Assembly (NCBI RefSeq): GCF_031202265.1
Contig: NZ_CP100604.1
Span: forward strand, 2,586,501 to 2,650,500
Source: Bradyrhizobium sp. Ash2021
GTDB lineage: Bacteria > Pseudomonadota > Alphaproteobacteria > Rhizobiales > Xanthobacteraceae
DNA: 64,000 nt
Reading direction: 5' to 3'
Shown here: piece after piece, positions 17,602-25,338 of the stretch
Numbering within the stretch: position 1 is the first letter of the stretch
Layout: each line of letters opens with the position of its first letter
Program-made: the position numbers and the translations under genes
Notes under the pieces: generated by a model
Databases searched by the model: none
Told to the model about the DNA's origin: nothing
The model's input: the letters and a program-made list of their open reading frames with translations, nothing else

Positions 17602-18705
17602 TTACTGCGCCGCTTCCGCCGCTTCCAGTGTCGGATAATCCGTGTACCCCTTCGCGCCGCCGCCGTAGAACGTCGCCTTGTCGAACGCGTTCAGCGGTGC
17701 GCCCTTCTGCAGGCGTTCGACCAGGTCGGGATTTGAGATGAACGGCTTTCCGAACGCGATCAGGTCGGCCTCGTTGGCGGCGAGCACCTTGGTCGCCAGC
17801 TCGAAGTCGTAGCCATTGTTGGCGACATAGGCCTGCTTGAAGCGCTTGCGCAGCGAAGCATAGTCGAACGGCGCGACGTCGCGCGGACCGCCGGTGGCGC
17901 CTTCGATGACGTGGATGTAAGTCAGCTTCAGCGCGTTGAGGTGATCGACGATGTAGTCGAACAGCGGCTGCGGATTTGAGTCGGAAACATCGTTGGCCGG
18001 CGTCACCGGCGAAATCCGGATGCCGGTCCGTTCGGCTCCTGCTTCCGCCGCGACGGCTTTCGAGACTTCCAGCATCAACTTGGCGCGGTTCTCGATCGAT
18101 CCGCCGTAGGCATCGGTGCGCTTGTTGGTGCCGTCTTTCGCGAACTGGTCGAGCAGATAGCCATTGGCGCCGTGGATCTCGACGCCGTCGAACCCGGCTG
18201 CAAGCGCATTCGCGGTGCCGCGTTTGAAGTCTTCGATGATCCCTGGAATTTCCGAAAGCTCGAGCGCGCGCGGCTCGGAGATGTCGGTAAAGCTGTTGTT
18301 GACGAACGTCTTGCCCTTGGCGCGGATCGCCGATGGCGCGACCGGTGCGCCGCCATTTGGCTGCAGCGAATTGTGCGAGACGCGGCCGACATGCCAGATC
18401 TGGATGAAGATGCGCCCGCCGCGCTCATGCACGCGGTCGGTGACCTTGCGCCAGCCCGCGACCTGTTCTTTTGAGTAGATGCCGGGCGTGTCCTGATAGC
18501 CCTGGCCCTGCTGCGACACCTGGCTGGCTTCGGTGATCAGGAGGCCTGCCGAGGCGCGCTGGGCGTAATATTCGACCGCCAATGGGCTTGGCACCATGCC
18601 CGGAGGAACGGCACGGTTGCGCGTCAAGGGCGCCATCACGAAGCGGTTGGGCAGCGTGAGCGGGCCAAGCTTGTAGGGCTCGAACAGTTTGATCGGTTGG
18701 CTCAT
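17602..18705 (-). CDS. Alkene reductase of the Old Yellow Enzyme family
   Basis: This 367-residue flavoenzyme is an NADPH-dependent ene-reductase like N-ethylmaleimide reductase (NemA). It starts LFEPYKLGPLTLPNRFVMAPLTRNRA, the FMN-binding first strand and loop. It has the active-site segment GVEIHGANGYLLDQF (the catalytic His and Asn pair), DAYGGSIENR and FGKPFISNPDLVERL for the phosphate of FMN. Such enzymes reduce activated C=C bonds and nitro or nitrate ester groups and often serve detoxification. Length matches NemA. An SDR remnant lies 87 bases upstream on the same strand, but no intact partner gene does. Confidence 0.9.
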   Translation of the reverse strand: MSQPIKLFEPYKLGPLTLPNRFVMAPLTRNRAVPPGMVPSPLAVEYYAQRASAGLLITEASQVSQQGQGYQDTPGIYSKEQVAGWRKVTDRVHERGGRIFIQIWHVGRVSHNSLQPNGGAPVAPSAIRAKGKTFVNNSFTDISEPRALELSEIPGIIEDFKRGTANALAAGFDGVEIHGANGYLLDQFAKDGTNKRTDAYGGSIENRAKLMLEVSKAVAAEAGAERTGIRISPVTPANDVSDSNPQPLFDYIVDHLNALKLTYIHVIEGATGGPRDVAPFDYASLRKRFKQAYVANNGYDFELATKVLAANEADLIAFGKPFISNPDLVERLQKGAPLNAFDKATFYGGGAKGYTDYPTLEAAEAAQ

Positions 18706-18792
18706 TTGTTCTTTCCAAGGGAAGTGACTGACCCAGCAGATTTGTGCATTGCGGCGGCAAGCGCAATGCCCAAGCCATTCGGGATGTGCAGA

Positions 18793-19170
18793 TTAGCTGC
18801 GCACGATCCCGGCCATGTGGCCGGCATCGAGGAACAGCGTGTGCGCGTTGACGTAGGAGGATTCGTTCGAAATCAGGAACAGCGCAGCATAGGCGACCTC
18901 CCAGCCGGTGCCCTGGCGGCCGAACGGCACTGTCACCGCGCGGTCGGTCCGCCGGCGGCTGGCGTCGCGGCCCATCGGCGTATCCATGAAGCCGGGCGCG
19001 ATCACATTGCAGCGAATGCCCTTTTCTTCGCCAGCCGCCGCCTTCGGATGTGATCTGCGCCACCGTGTTGTCGGCGGCAGCCGGCCAGGGCTCCTGGCGA
19101 GGCCCAGCGATTCCGCGTGCAGGGAGGCGGAGGGATCTATCTGTTTCGGTGCGTGCGTGGTGGTGGACAT
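18793..19170 (-). pseudogene. Short-chain dehydrogenase remnant (C-terminal fragment)
   Basis: The last about 77 residues read like an SDR C-terminus: GIRCNVIAPGFMDTPMG, then VPFGRQGTGWEVAYAALFLI and NAHTLFLDAGHMAGI. The Rossmann N-terminus with TGxxxGIG and the catalytic YxxxK are absent. The upstream about 50 codons from an ATG at 19170 (MSTTTHAPKQIDPSASLHAESLGLA) look like the start of a different protein, and another frame is better there (QEPWPAAADNTVAQITSEGG), which implies at least one frameshift at a junction. The open frame could still make a 125-residue product, but a functional SDR is excluded. Confidence 0.65.
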
Positions 19171-19217
19171 GGGGTGGGCTCTCCCTGAGTTTTTATTTTT
19201 TGTTGGCAATTGTATTC

Positions 19218-19371
19218 CGTCATTGCGAGCCAACGGGTCGCGCGAATGCGCGCCCGATGATAAACTCCGCGAAGCAATCCATACGGTCACGAAGGAAGGA
19301 TGGATTGCTTCGTCGCGGAGTTTATCATCGGGCCGGCCAAAGGCCGGACCCGTTGGCTCCTCGCAATGACG
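19218..19371. repeat. 154-base palindromic repeat, CGTCATTGCGAG family, copy 2
   Basis: Closely matches the copy at 17437-17591 over most of its length, with the same terminal inverted repeats and the same internal CTCCGCGAAGCAATCCAT / ATGGATTGCTTCGTCGCGGAG pair. The middle spacer differs. Confidence 0.8.
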
Positions 19372-19386
19372 GTGAATTAATTTTTC

Positions 19387-19488
19387 CGTCATTCCGGGGC
19401 CCGCGAAGCGCGAACCCCGGATGCGCAATTGCGCATCGGGGAATCTCGAGATTCCGGGTTCAGCCCTGCGGGCTGCCCCGGAATGACG
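19387..19488. repeat. Palindromic repeat, CGTCATTCCGGGG family, copy 2
   Basis: Bounded by CGTCATTCCGGGG and CCCCGGAATGACG, with nested GGATGCGCAATTGCGCATC and AATCTCGAGATT palindromes. It sits 15 bases after the other repeat family, so the two form a composite block. Confidence 0.7.
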
Positions 19489-19496
19489 ACAGGGCG

Positions 19497-20000
19497 TCAG
19501 CTCACCCCGAGAAAATCGCGCTTGCCGACTTCGACGCCGTTATGGCGCAGGATGCCGTGGGTGGTCGCGGCATGAAAGTAGAAATTCGGGAACGCAAAGG
19601 CATTGAGGAACTGCTGGCCTTTCAGCGTGATGGAGCGATCGGGGCCGGCGGGGAAGGTGACGTCCTTGGCATCGGCACCGTCGAACTGCGCCGGCTTGAA
19701 CGACTTCACATAATCGATGGTTTTCGCCAGCCGCTGCTTCAATTCCTCAAAGGTCTTTTCGGTGTCGGGCGTCGACGGCACCTCGCTGTGGGTGAGGCGC
19801 GCACAGCCCTTGGCCGCGAAATCGCAGGCGAGCTGAACCTGTTTGCTCAGCGGCAGCATGTCCGGATAGAGCCGCGCGCCGAGCAGGACGTCGGGCTGGA
19901 TGTTCTTGGCCTTGCAATGCGCTTCGGCCTTGGTGAGCAGGCCGGAAAGGCTGCCGAGGATCTGGAGGAAGGCCGGAACGGTGGCGTCGTAGAAAGACAT
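19497..20000 (-). CDS. DUF1993 family protein
   Basis: This 167-residue soluble protein fits DUF1993, a small alpha-helical family related in fold to DinB-like four-helix bundles. Recognisable stretches are VPAFLQILGSLSGLLTKAEAHC, LYPDMLPLSKQVQLACDFA and, near the end, PNFYFHAATTHGILRHNGVEVGKRDFLG. The His pair in FHAATTHGILRH could bind metal, as in DinB proteins, but that is inference. The ATG at 20000 gives the canonical MSFYDATVP start. No partner genes are adjacent; the lectin gene is divergent. Confidence 0.85.
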   Translation of the reverse strand: MSFYDATVPAFLQILGSLSGLLTKAEAHCKAKNIQPDVLLGARLYPDMLPLSKQVQLACDFAAKGCARLTHSEVPSTPDTEKTFEELKQRLAKTIDYVKSFKPAQFDGADAKDVTFPAGPDRSITLKGQQFLNAFAFPNFYFHAATTHGILRHNGVEVGKRDFLGVS

Positions 20001-20305
20001 CTGATTCTCTTTTCGTGTTGTGGAATTTCATTCAGTGCAGGGTAACGCTGCTCGAAGTGGGGCGGCTGGAGATGAATTACAACTCTTAAACGCGGTTTGG
20101 CCTGGTCAAATATTCTCTCGCCGCGATGTCCTTGTCCGGCCTTGCATCGCACCGGTTCACCCGATCGCTCCAGATATCGCCAGCCGATCACGTGTTGTTC
20201 ATCGCGCTTCCAGTGTGAAGCTTCTCACATTCAGCTGGGGTCGACGCGTGGAAAGATCACCATCCTGAGTTGAGGAGACTTTCACAAACCAGAAGGACAA
20301 TATTT
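20001..20305. other. Divergent intergenic region, DUF1993 gene / lectin gene
   Basis: About 300 bases without a gene. It must hold the lectin promoter. A ribosome site AGAAGGA lies at 20290-20296 before the lectin ATG. I see no clear -35/-10 pair, inverted repeat or known regulator box. Confidence 0.4.
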
Positions 20306-21355
20306 ATGACCGATCAAGCTGCAGCATTGACGCACGCCGTAGCCGTCACCCGTAACTCCGACGGGAGAATCGAAATCTTCGGGGACGGCACCAACAAGGC
20401 GCTTTGGCATATCTGGCAGGAGGCGCCGCATGCGGGACCATGGTCGACCTGGTCATCGCTTGGCGGCGGACTTACCAGCGAACCCGCCGCGATCGACAAT
20501 TCAGACGGACGACTCGAGGTGTTCGTGCGCGGCACCGACAACGCGCTCTGGCACATCTGGCAGATGGTGCCGCACTCCGGACCGTGGTCGGCATGGTCCT
20601 CGCTCGGCGGCGGCATCACCAGCGATCCGGTGGCCGCGCTCAATTCCGACGGGCGGCTTGAAGTGTTCGCCCGCGGCCTCGACAACGCGCTCTGGCACAT
20701 CTGGCAGGAGGCGCCGCATGCCGGGCCGTGGTCGTCATGGGCGACCCTCGGCGGCGGCATCACCAGCGATCCGGCCGTGGCGGTCAATTCCGACGGACGG
20801 CTCGAGGTGTTCGTGCGCGGCACCGACAACGCGCTCTGGCACAACTGGCAGACGTTGCCGCATGCCGGACCGTGGTCGGGATGGGCGTCGCTCGGTGGAA
20901 TCATCACCAGCGATCCCGAGGTGTTCGTCAACTCCGATGGGCGTCTCGAAGTATTCGCCCGCGGCACCGACAACGCGCTCTGGCATATCTGGCAGACGGC
21001 GCCGCATGCCGGGCCGTGGTCGGGCTGGGCCTCGCTTGGCGGTGTCATCACCAGCGATCCGGCGGTGGTCGACAATTCCGACGGCCGGCTGGAAGTGTTC
21101 GCGCGCGGCACCGACAGCGCGCTCTGGCATATCTGGCAGGAGGCGCCGCATGCAGGTCCCTGGTCGGGCTGGGCCTCGCTTGGCGGCGCGATCACCAGCG
21201 ATCCGGTTGCGATCGATAATTCCGACGGGCGGCTGGAAGTGTTCGCGCGCGGCACCGACAGCGCGGTCTGGCACATCTGGCAACAGGCGCCGCATGCGGG
21301 CCCGTGGTCCGGCTGGGCGTCCCTGGGCGGCAATGTGATCAACAATCCGCTGTAA
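20306..21355 (+). CDS. Seven-bladed beta-propeller lectin of the PLL/PHL type
   Basis: This 349-residue protein is seven near-identical 48-residue repeats after a 13-residue lead. Each repeat reads roughly NSDGRLEVFARGTDNALWHIWQ, then PHAGPWSGWASLGG and ITSDP. The motif, the repeat number and the length closely match the Photorhabdus lectins PLL and PHL, which fold into seven-bladed propellers and bind fucose and related sugars between blades. There is no signal peptide, as in those lectins. I chose the ATG at 20306 (AGAAGGA site nine bases upstream); a TTG at 20270 is in frame but has no support. The gene stands alone, with no toxin or secretion gene beside it. Assignment as a lectin is strong by repeat pattern; sugar specificity and cellular role are inference. 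Confidence 0.87.
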   Translation: MTDQAAALTHAVAVTRNSDGRIEIFGDGTNKALWHIWQEAPHAGPWSTWSSLGGGLTSEPAAIDNSDGRLEVFVRGTDNALWHIWQMVPHSGPWSAWSSLGGGITSDPVAALNSDGRLEVFARGLDNALWHIWQEAPHAGPWSSWATLGGGITSDPAVAVNSDGRLEVFVRGTDNALWHNWQTLPHAGPWSGWASLGGIITSDPEVFVNSDGRLEVFARGTDNALWHIWQTAPHAGPWSGWASLGGVITSDPAVVDNSDGRLEVFARGTDSALWHIWQEAPHAGPWSGWASLGGAITSDPVAIDNSDGRLEVFARGTDSAVWHIWQQAPHAGPWSGWASLGGNVINNPL

Positions 21356-21370
21356 GGGCGCCGTCTAGTT

Positions 21371-21505
21371 CACCTCTCCCCGCTTGCGGGGAGAGGTCGG
21401 ATTTTACGCGTAGCGAAAAATCCGGGTGAGGGGGACTCTCCGCGAGTCTGAATCTGTGGAGAGTCCCCCTCACCCCAACCCTCTCCCCGCAAGCGGGGCG
21501 AGGGA
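21371..21505. repeat. Palindromic repeat, CTCTCCCCGCTTGCGGGGAGAG family
   Basis: Begins with a perfect hairpin (CTCTCCCCGC / GCGGGGAGAG), has a central inverted pair (GAGGGGGACTCTCC / GGAGAGTCCCCCTC) and ends with a second CTCTCCCCGCAAGCGGGGCGAGG hairpin. It lies between two convergent genes and may end both transcripts. Confidence 0.7.
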
Positions 21506-21508
21506 GCT

Positions 21509-22867
21509 TTAATTCATCGCTGCTGGACGCGGCCCGCCGCGCATCCGCGCCAGCAGTTCGGCGGTCGGCCAAGAATCGGCCGGCAGGCCGTATTTGACCT
21601 GCATCGCCTTTACCGCGCTGCGGCTTGCCTGGCCGAGCACGCCATCGACCTTGCCGACATTGAAGCCCGCGCGCACCAGCAATTGCTGCAACTCGCGGAT
21701 TTCGTTGAAGGGCAGTTGCACCACCGGCGCCGACGGCGCGCGCATTGGCGCAGCGCCCGCGATGCGGGTCGCGAGATAGCCGGCGGTGGTGGAATAGATC
21801 AGCGAATTATTCCACTCGGTATAGGCGGCGAAATTCGCGTACGCCAGGAACGCCGGCCCGGTGCGGCCCATCGGCAGCAGCAGCGACGAGGGCATATCGT
21901 CGTTCGGCAACGCCCTGCCGTCGGGATAGCTGACGCCCAACTGCGCCCATTTCGACCGCGGCAGTTTTATCGTGAGGTCGGCCTGGTCCCAGGGTAGATT
22001 TTGCGGCACGCGCACTTCCTGCAGCCATGGCTCGCCACGCCGCCACTTCAATCCGTTGGCGATGTAATTCGCGGTTGAGCCGATCACGTCGGGCGCGCTG
22101 CGCAAGAGATCGCGATGGCCGTCGCCGTCATAGTCGACAGCGTAGTTGAAATAATGCGTCGGCAAGAATTGCGTCTGTCCGAGTTCGCCGGCCCAGGAGC
22201 CGATCATCTCATCCGGCGTGAGATCGCCGCGGTCGATGATCTTCAGCGCCGCGATGGTTTCGTTCTGGAACATCTCGGAGCGGCGGCAGTCATAGGCCAG
22301 CGACACCAGTGACGGCAGCGTATGCAGTTTACCCAACTCGGCGCCGAAGCTGCTCTCCAGCCCCCAGAACGCGGCGATCACGGCCGGTGGTACGCCATAT
22401 TCCTTCTCGGCGCGGTTGAACGCCGCCGCATGCATCCGGATTCGCGCCTGCGCATTCTTTGCCGCGCCGTCGGACGCCCTGTTCCGTGCGAATTCGGTGA
22501 ACACCTGGCCGAATACGCGCTGACCGTGGTCGCGGTTGACGATGCCCTGGTCGTAGACGAGGTAGGGGGCAGCATCGGCGAGCGCGCGCTGCGACACGCC
22601 GGCGGCGACGGCCTGTTGCTTTAGCTCGGCAAGGAAGCGGTCGAAGGGCATGCCGTTGTGGCAGGAGGCGGCGCGCGGGGAGGGAGCGGTGGCAGTTTGG
22701 CTTGGTAGTCCCGTTAGTTTTGGGGCCGTCGGTTTGGTCGTGGCCGCGGGTCGAACCGGGGCTGGAGCCGGCTGTGCTGACGCTGCGGATGAAAATGCCA
22801 AGGATGCCGCAAAGGATGCCGCGACCGTTGTGATCGCAACTCGAATTCCAAACGAAGAGGTCCGCAT
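21509..22867 (-). CDS. Lytic murein transglycosylase, MltB-like, with peptidoglycan-binding domain
   Basis: The 452-residue protein cleaves peptidoglycan glycan strands. It has a signal peptide (RTSSFGIRVAITTVAASFAASLAFSS split by its charged start), then a Pro/Ala-rich linker and the SLT_2 catalytic domain. The catalytic Glu lies in FWGLESSFGAELG at about residue 170. Further family motifs are SWAGELGQTQFLPTHYFNYAVDYDGDG, again in the usual order, and PWDQADL. The last 65 residues are a PG_binding_1 domain (RELQQLLVRAGFNVGKVDGVLG). I chose the ATG at 22867, preceded by GGTGAG; a GTG three codons upstream is also possible. Confidence 0.9.
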   Translation of the reverse strand: MRTSSFGIRVAITTVAASFAASLAFSSAASAQPAPAPVRPAATTKPTAPKLTGLPSQTATAPSPRAASCHNGMPFDRFLAELKQQAVAAGVSQRALADAAPYLVYDQGIVNRDHGQRVFGQVFTEFARNRASDGAAKNAQARIRMHAAAFNRAEKEYGVPPAVIAAFWGLESSFGAELGKLHTLPSLVSLAYDCRRSEMFQNETIAALKIIDRGDLTPDEMIGSWAGELGQTQFLPTHYFNYAVDYDGDGHRDLLRSAPDVIGSTANYIANGLKWRRGEPWLQEVRVPQNLPWDQADLTIKLPRSKWAQLGVSYPDGRALPNDDMPSSLLLPMGRTGPAFLAYANFAAYTEWNNSLIYSTTAGYLATRIAGAAPMRAPSAPVVQLPFNEIRELQQLLVRAGFNVGKVDGVLGQASRSAVKAMQVKYGLPADSWPTAELLARMRGGPRPAAMN

Positions 22868-22922
22868 CAATCTCACCAGCTTAAGGGACAGGAAGGTCGC
22901 GCGCTTTCAATACTACAGCTGA

Positions 22923-23252
22923 CACGCCTGGCGCATTCGTTCGGGCGTTCAGCACGGGATGCCGAGGGGCTTGCGGTTTCGAGGATGAGTCGTCAGCAAT
23001 CTCAGAATGTTAAGAGCCGATGGCGGGGCTCCTGGAAGCTTTTCATATTAACAAAGGGTTACCAGCGGCGCGTGACCAATCGGCCACGGTCTGGGGCAAT
23101 TCGACCTCTCACGCCGCAGTTGCCCCCTGAGGACGCCGTATCTCATGACGTGTGGTTCCCCGGAGACAGCCCGACCCAGGCGATCCTGCTAGGTTGTCGA
23201 GGAGGGACATATCTTGTGCTCACAAACTGGGCACATCAATTTGGAGATTGTA
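22923..23252. other. Intergenic region upstream of the second outer-membrane protein
   Basis: About 330 bases without a supported gene. It holds one possible hairpin, GGGGCAA (23094-23100) with TTGCCCC (23121-23127), about 125 bases before the start codon, which could be a leader structure. Nothing else is recognisable. Confidence 0.4.
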
Positions 23253-24101
23253 GTGAAAAAACTCGTTGCCACATTATTCACCGTTGCGCTTGGCGCCGCC
23301 ACCGCATCGGCGGCCGACCTTTCGCCCCGCACCTATACCAAGGCGCCCGCTGTAGTGGCCCCTATTTACAACTGGACCGGTTTTTACGTCGGTTTGAACG
23401 CCGGCGGCGCCTGGAATGAATCCAATGTGACCACCACGACGGTCTTCGCACCGTTTCCGTTCGGATATTTTGCCACCACCAGCGTCCCTGCGATTGGGAC
23501 GGTTGGCAACCAGAACATCAACCGCTCCGGTTTTACCGGGGGCGCGACCGCTGGTTATAACTGGCAGATCAGTAACGCCGTGCTCGGCGTCGAAACCGAC
23601 TTCAACTATTTCGGGATCAGGGGATCGTCCACCGGCACCGCACTTTACCCGTGCTGCGCGCCGTCCACCTTCACGGTCAATTCGTCGGAGTCCACGGATT
23701 GGCTTTGGACCCTTCGCGGCCGTGCCGGCTTCCTTGCCACGCCAGCCCTCCTGCTCTATGGCACCGGCGGTCTGGCCGTCGCCGATGTGAAGGCCAGTTA
23801 CCTCTTCACCGATACCTTCGGCCCGGCCCGCGAATCCGCCGCGATCTCGACCACCCGCTATGGCTGGACCGCAGGTGCCGGCGGCGAATACGCCCTGATG
23901 AACGGCTGGTCGATCAAGGCCGAATATCTCTACGTCGATCTCGGCCGGGCCAGCACGACCAGCACCAATCTGGTTACTCCGACCGCTTTCCCGAGCAACT
24001 TCCCGAGCAACGTGTTCACCCATACGGTTGATCTGCGATCGAACATTGGCCGGGTCGGCATCAACTACAAGTTCGGCGGCCCGGTCGTCGCCAAATACTG
24101 A
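23253..24101 (+). CDS. RopB/Omp25-family outer-membrane beta-barrel protein
   Basis: The 282-residue product is a second small barrel of the same family as the one beside glpD. It has a signal peptide (KKLVATLFTVALGAATASA, then ADL), the opening YNWTGFYVGLNAGGAWNES, glycine- and aromatic-rich strands, and the C-terminus INYKFGGPVVAKY. I chose the GTG at 23253, which starts the signal peptide and follows TTGGAGA at a good distance; the frame is open 39 bases further upstream from another non-ATG codon without support. A strong terminator follows, identical in stem and loop to the one after the first barrel gene. The family is abundant in Bradyrhizobium; specific function is unknown. Confidence 0.85.
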   Translation: MKKLVATLFTVALGAATASAADLSPRTYTKAPAVVAPIYNWTGFYVGLNAGGAWNESNVTTTTVFAPFPFGYFATTSVPAIGTVGNQNINRSGFTGGATAGYNWQISNAVLGVETDFNYFGIRGSSTGTALYPCCAPSTFTVNSSESTDWLWTLRGRAGFLATPALLLYGTGGLAVADVKASYLFTDTFGPARESAAISTTRYGWTAGAGGEYALMNGWSIKAEYLYVDLGRASTTSTNLVTPTAFPSNFPSNVFTHTVDLRSNIGRVGINYKFGGPVVAKY

Positions 24102-24137
24102 TCGACGCACTGATCTCCCGACTGCGACTGACAAGCT

Positions 24138-24166
24138 AAAGCCCCGGCATCGTCCGGGGCTTTTTT
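24138..24166 (+). terminator. Rho-independent terminator after the second outer-membrane protein
   Basis: Stem AAAGCCCCGG / CCGGGGCTTT, loop CATCGT and a T run. Stem and loop are identical to 7582-7607. Confidence 0.88.
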
Positions 24167-24234
24167 GTGCGGTTTGATGGCGACCGGCGCGGAGGAGAGG
24201 TCGCAAAAGAATCGGCCTGTGATACTCCTTGCGC

Positions 24235-24727
24235 ATGAACCCGGCCCACGCACCAACCTTGTATCTTCTCTGCGGAAAGATCGCGGCCGGGAAGTCGACC
24301 CTTGCACGGCGCCTCGCCGCGCCCGGCGACCCTGCTGATCAGCGAAGATCACTGGACCTCTACCCTGTTTGCCGATGACCTGAAGACCATCGAAGACTAC
24401 GGACGCTATTCGGCCCGGCTTCGCGCCGCGATGGCGCCGCACGTCGTCGACGTCTTGACGCAAGGCCTTTCCGTCGTGCTGGATTTTCCGGCCAACACGG
24501 TGCGCAATCGTGAATGGATGCGGTCGTTGATCGCACAGGCCGATGTGGCCCACGAGCTGCATCACCTCGATATTCCCGACACGATCTGCAGGCAGCGGCT
24601 TGGCCGGCGCAATGCCGGTGGCGCACATCCGTTCCAGGTCAGCGACGTGGAGTACGATCAGTTCACACGTTACTTCGTTGCTCCGGGATCCGACCAGGGT
24701 TTCAACGTCGTCGTTCACACGGCCTGA
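24235..24727 (+). pseudogene. P-loop ATPase/kinase gene with a frameshift
   Basis: From an ATG at 24235 the frame reads MNPAHAPTLYLLCGKIAAGKSTLARRLAA, a clear Walker A (CGKIAAGKST) at residues 13-22. It then loses sense and soon stops. From about 24310 a different frame continues sensibly: PATLLISEDHWTSTLF, then ARLRAAMAPHVVDVLTQGLSVVLDFPANTVRNR split across the kinase core and ending at a TGA at 24725-24727. The joined product would be about 163 residues, the size of small AAA/zeta-like kinases that begin with CGxxAxGKST. A one-base indel near 24305-24330 explains the break. It is either a real inactivating mutation or a sequencing error. Confidence 0.75.
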
Positions 24728-24760
24728 TCGGTCGGTCGCGGTGACGCCGGCGCGTGGCGC

Positions 24761-25186
24761 TCAGGACGGCGGCGCCGGGATCAGCCCATAGCGCAGCATC
24801 GTCTCTTTCATCCTGGCCGCATCGGGCGTGGCGGCCGACAGCAGGCCGGCCATATCCTTGAAATATTGCGGGCCAAGCACACCCGGGCTCAGGACGCAGA
24901 GGCAACTGGCCGGCCCGGTCGAGCGGTTCGTGAATCCGTGCACGACGCCGCGCTGGATGAAGATGGTCTCGCCGGGCCCCAGATCGATATCCTTGCCGTC
25001 GATCCGCCAGGTCGATGTGCCCGCCAGCCCGTAGATCGTTTCATCCCAGCGATCGTGATAATGCGGAATAGGCATCCGCGCGTTAGGCTGCAGCGTCATC
25101 TCGAACATATCGAGGCTGCCGGCAGTGTCGTCCTTGCTCTGCAGGAATTTCAGCTGCAGCGAACCGAGATTGATGGTTTCGGGCAT
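24761..25186 (-). CDS. Cupin-domain protein
   Basis: This 141-residue protein has one conserved double-stranded beta-helix (cupin). Motif 1 is IPHYHDRWDETIYGLAGTST with the metal-ligand set HxH and Glu; motif 2 is PGETIFIQRGVVHGFTN with the final His. Cupins bind metals and act as dioxygenases, isomerases or sensors. The C-terminal 40 residues (VLGPQYFKDMAGLLSAATPD) are typical of stand-alone bacterial cupins annotated only by domain. I chose the ATG at 25186 (MPETINLGSLQLKF). The gene converges on the broken kinase gene, so it is transcribed alone. Confidence 0.85.
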   Translation of the reverse strand: MPETINLGSLQLKFLQSKDDTAGSLDMFEMTLQPNARMPIPHYHDRWDETIYGLAGTSTWRIDGKDIDLGPGETIFIQRGVVHGFTNRSTGPASCLCVLSPGVLGPQYFKDMAGLLSAATPDAARMKETMLRYGLIPAPPS

Positions 25187-25338
25187 GGCGATTTTATCCA
25201 ACGAGGGAGGGCAACAATAGCGCGTGGGGCAGATTCGCAAAGCGTGGTTCGTCGCTCTGCGGCAATAGATGGCAGCCCACTGCAGATCGACTCTTTTCGG
25301 GAACTATCATTTAATGTTGGCAGGTGTGGGGATTTTTG

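Noticed and set aside
20314..21345. A 343-codon repetitive open frame on the minus strand opposite the lectin
   Set aside because: It only mirrors the seven lectin repeats; the plus-strand reading matches a known lectin family and has the ribosome site.
20306..21355. The 144-base periodicity considered as a tandem DNA repeat or CRISPR-like array
   Set aside because: The period is a multiple of three, variation is mostly at third positions and the frame is open throughout, so it is a protein repeat.
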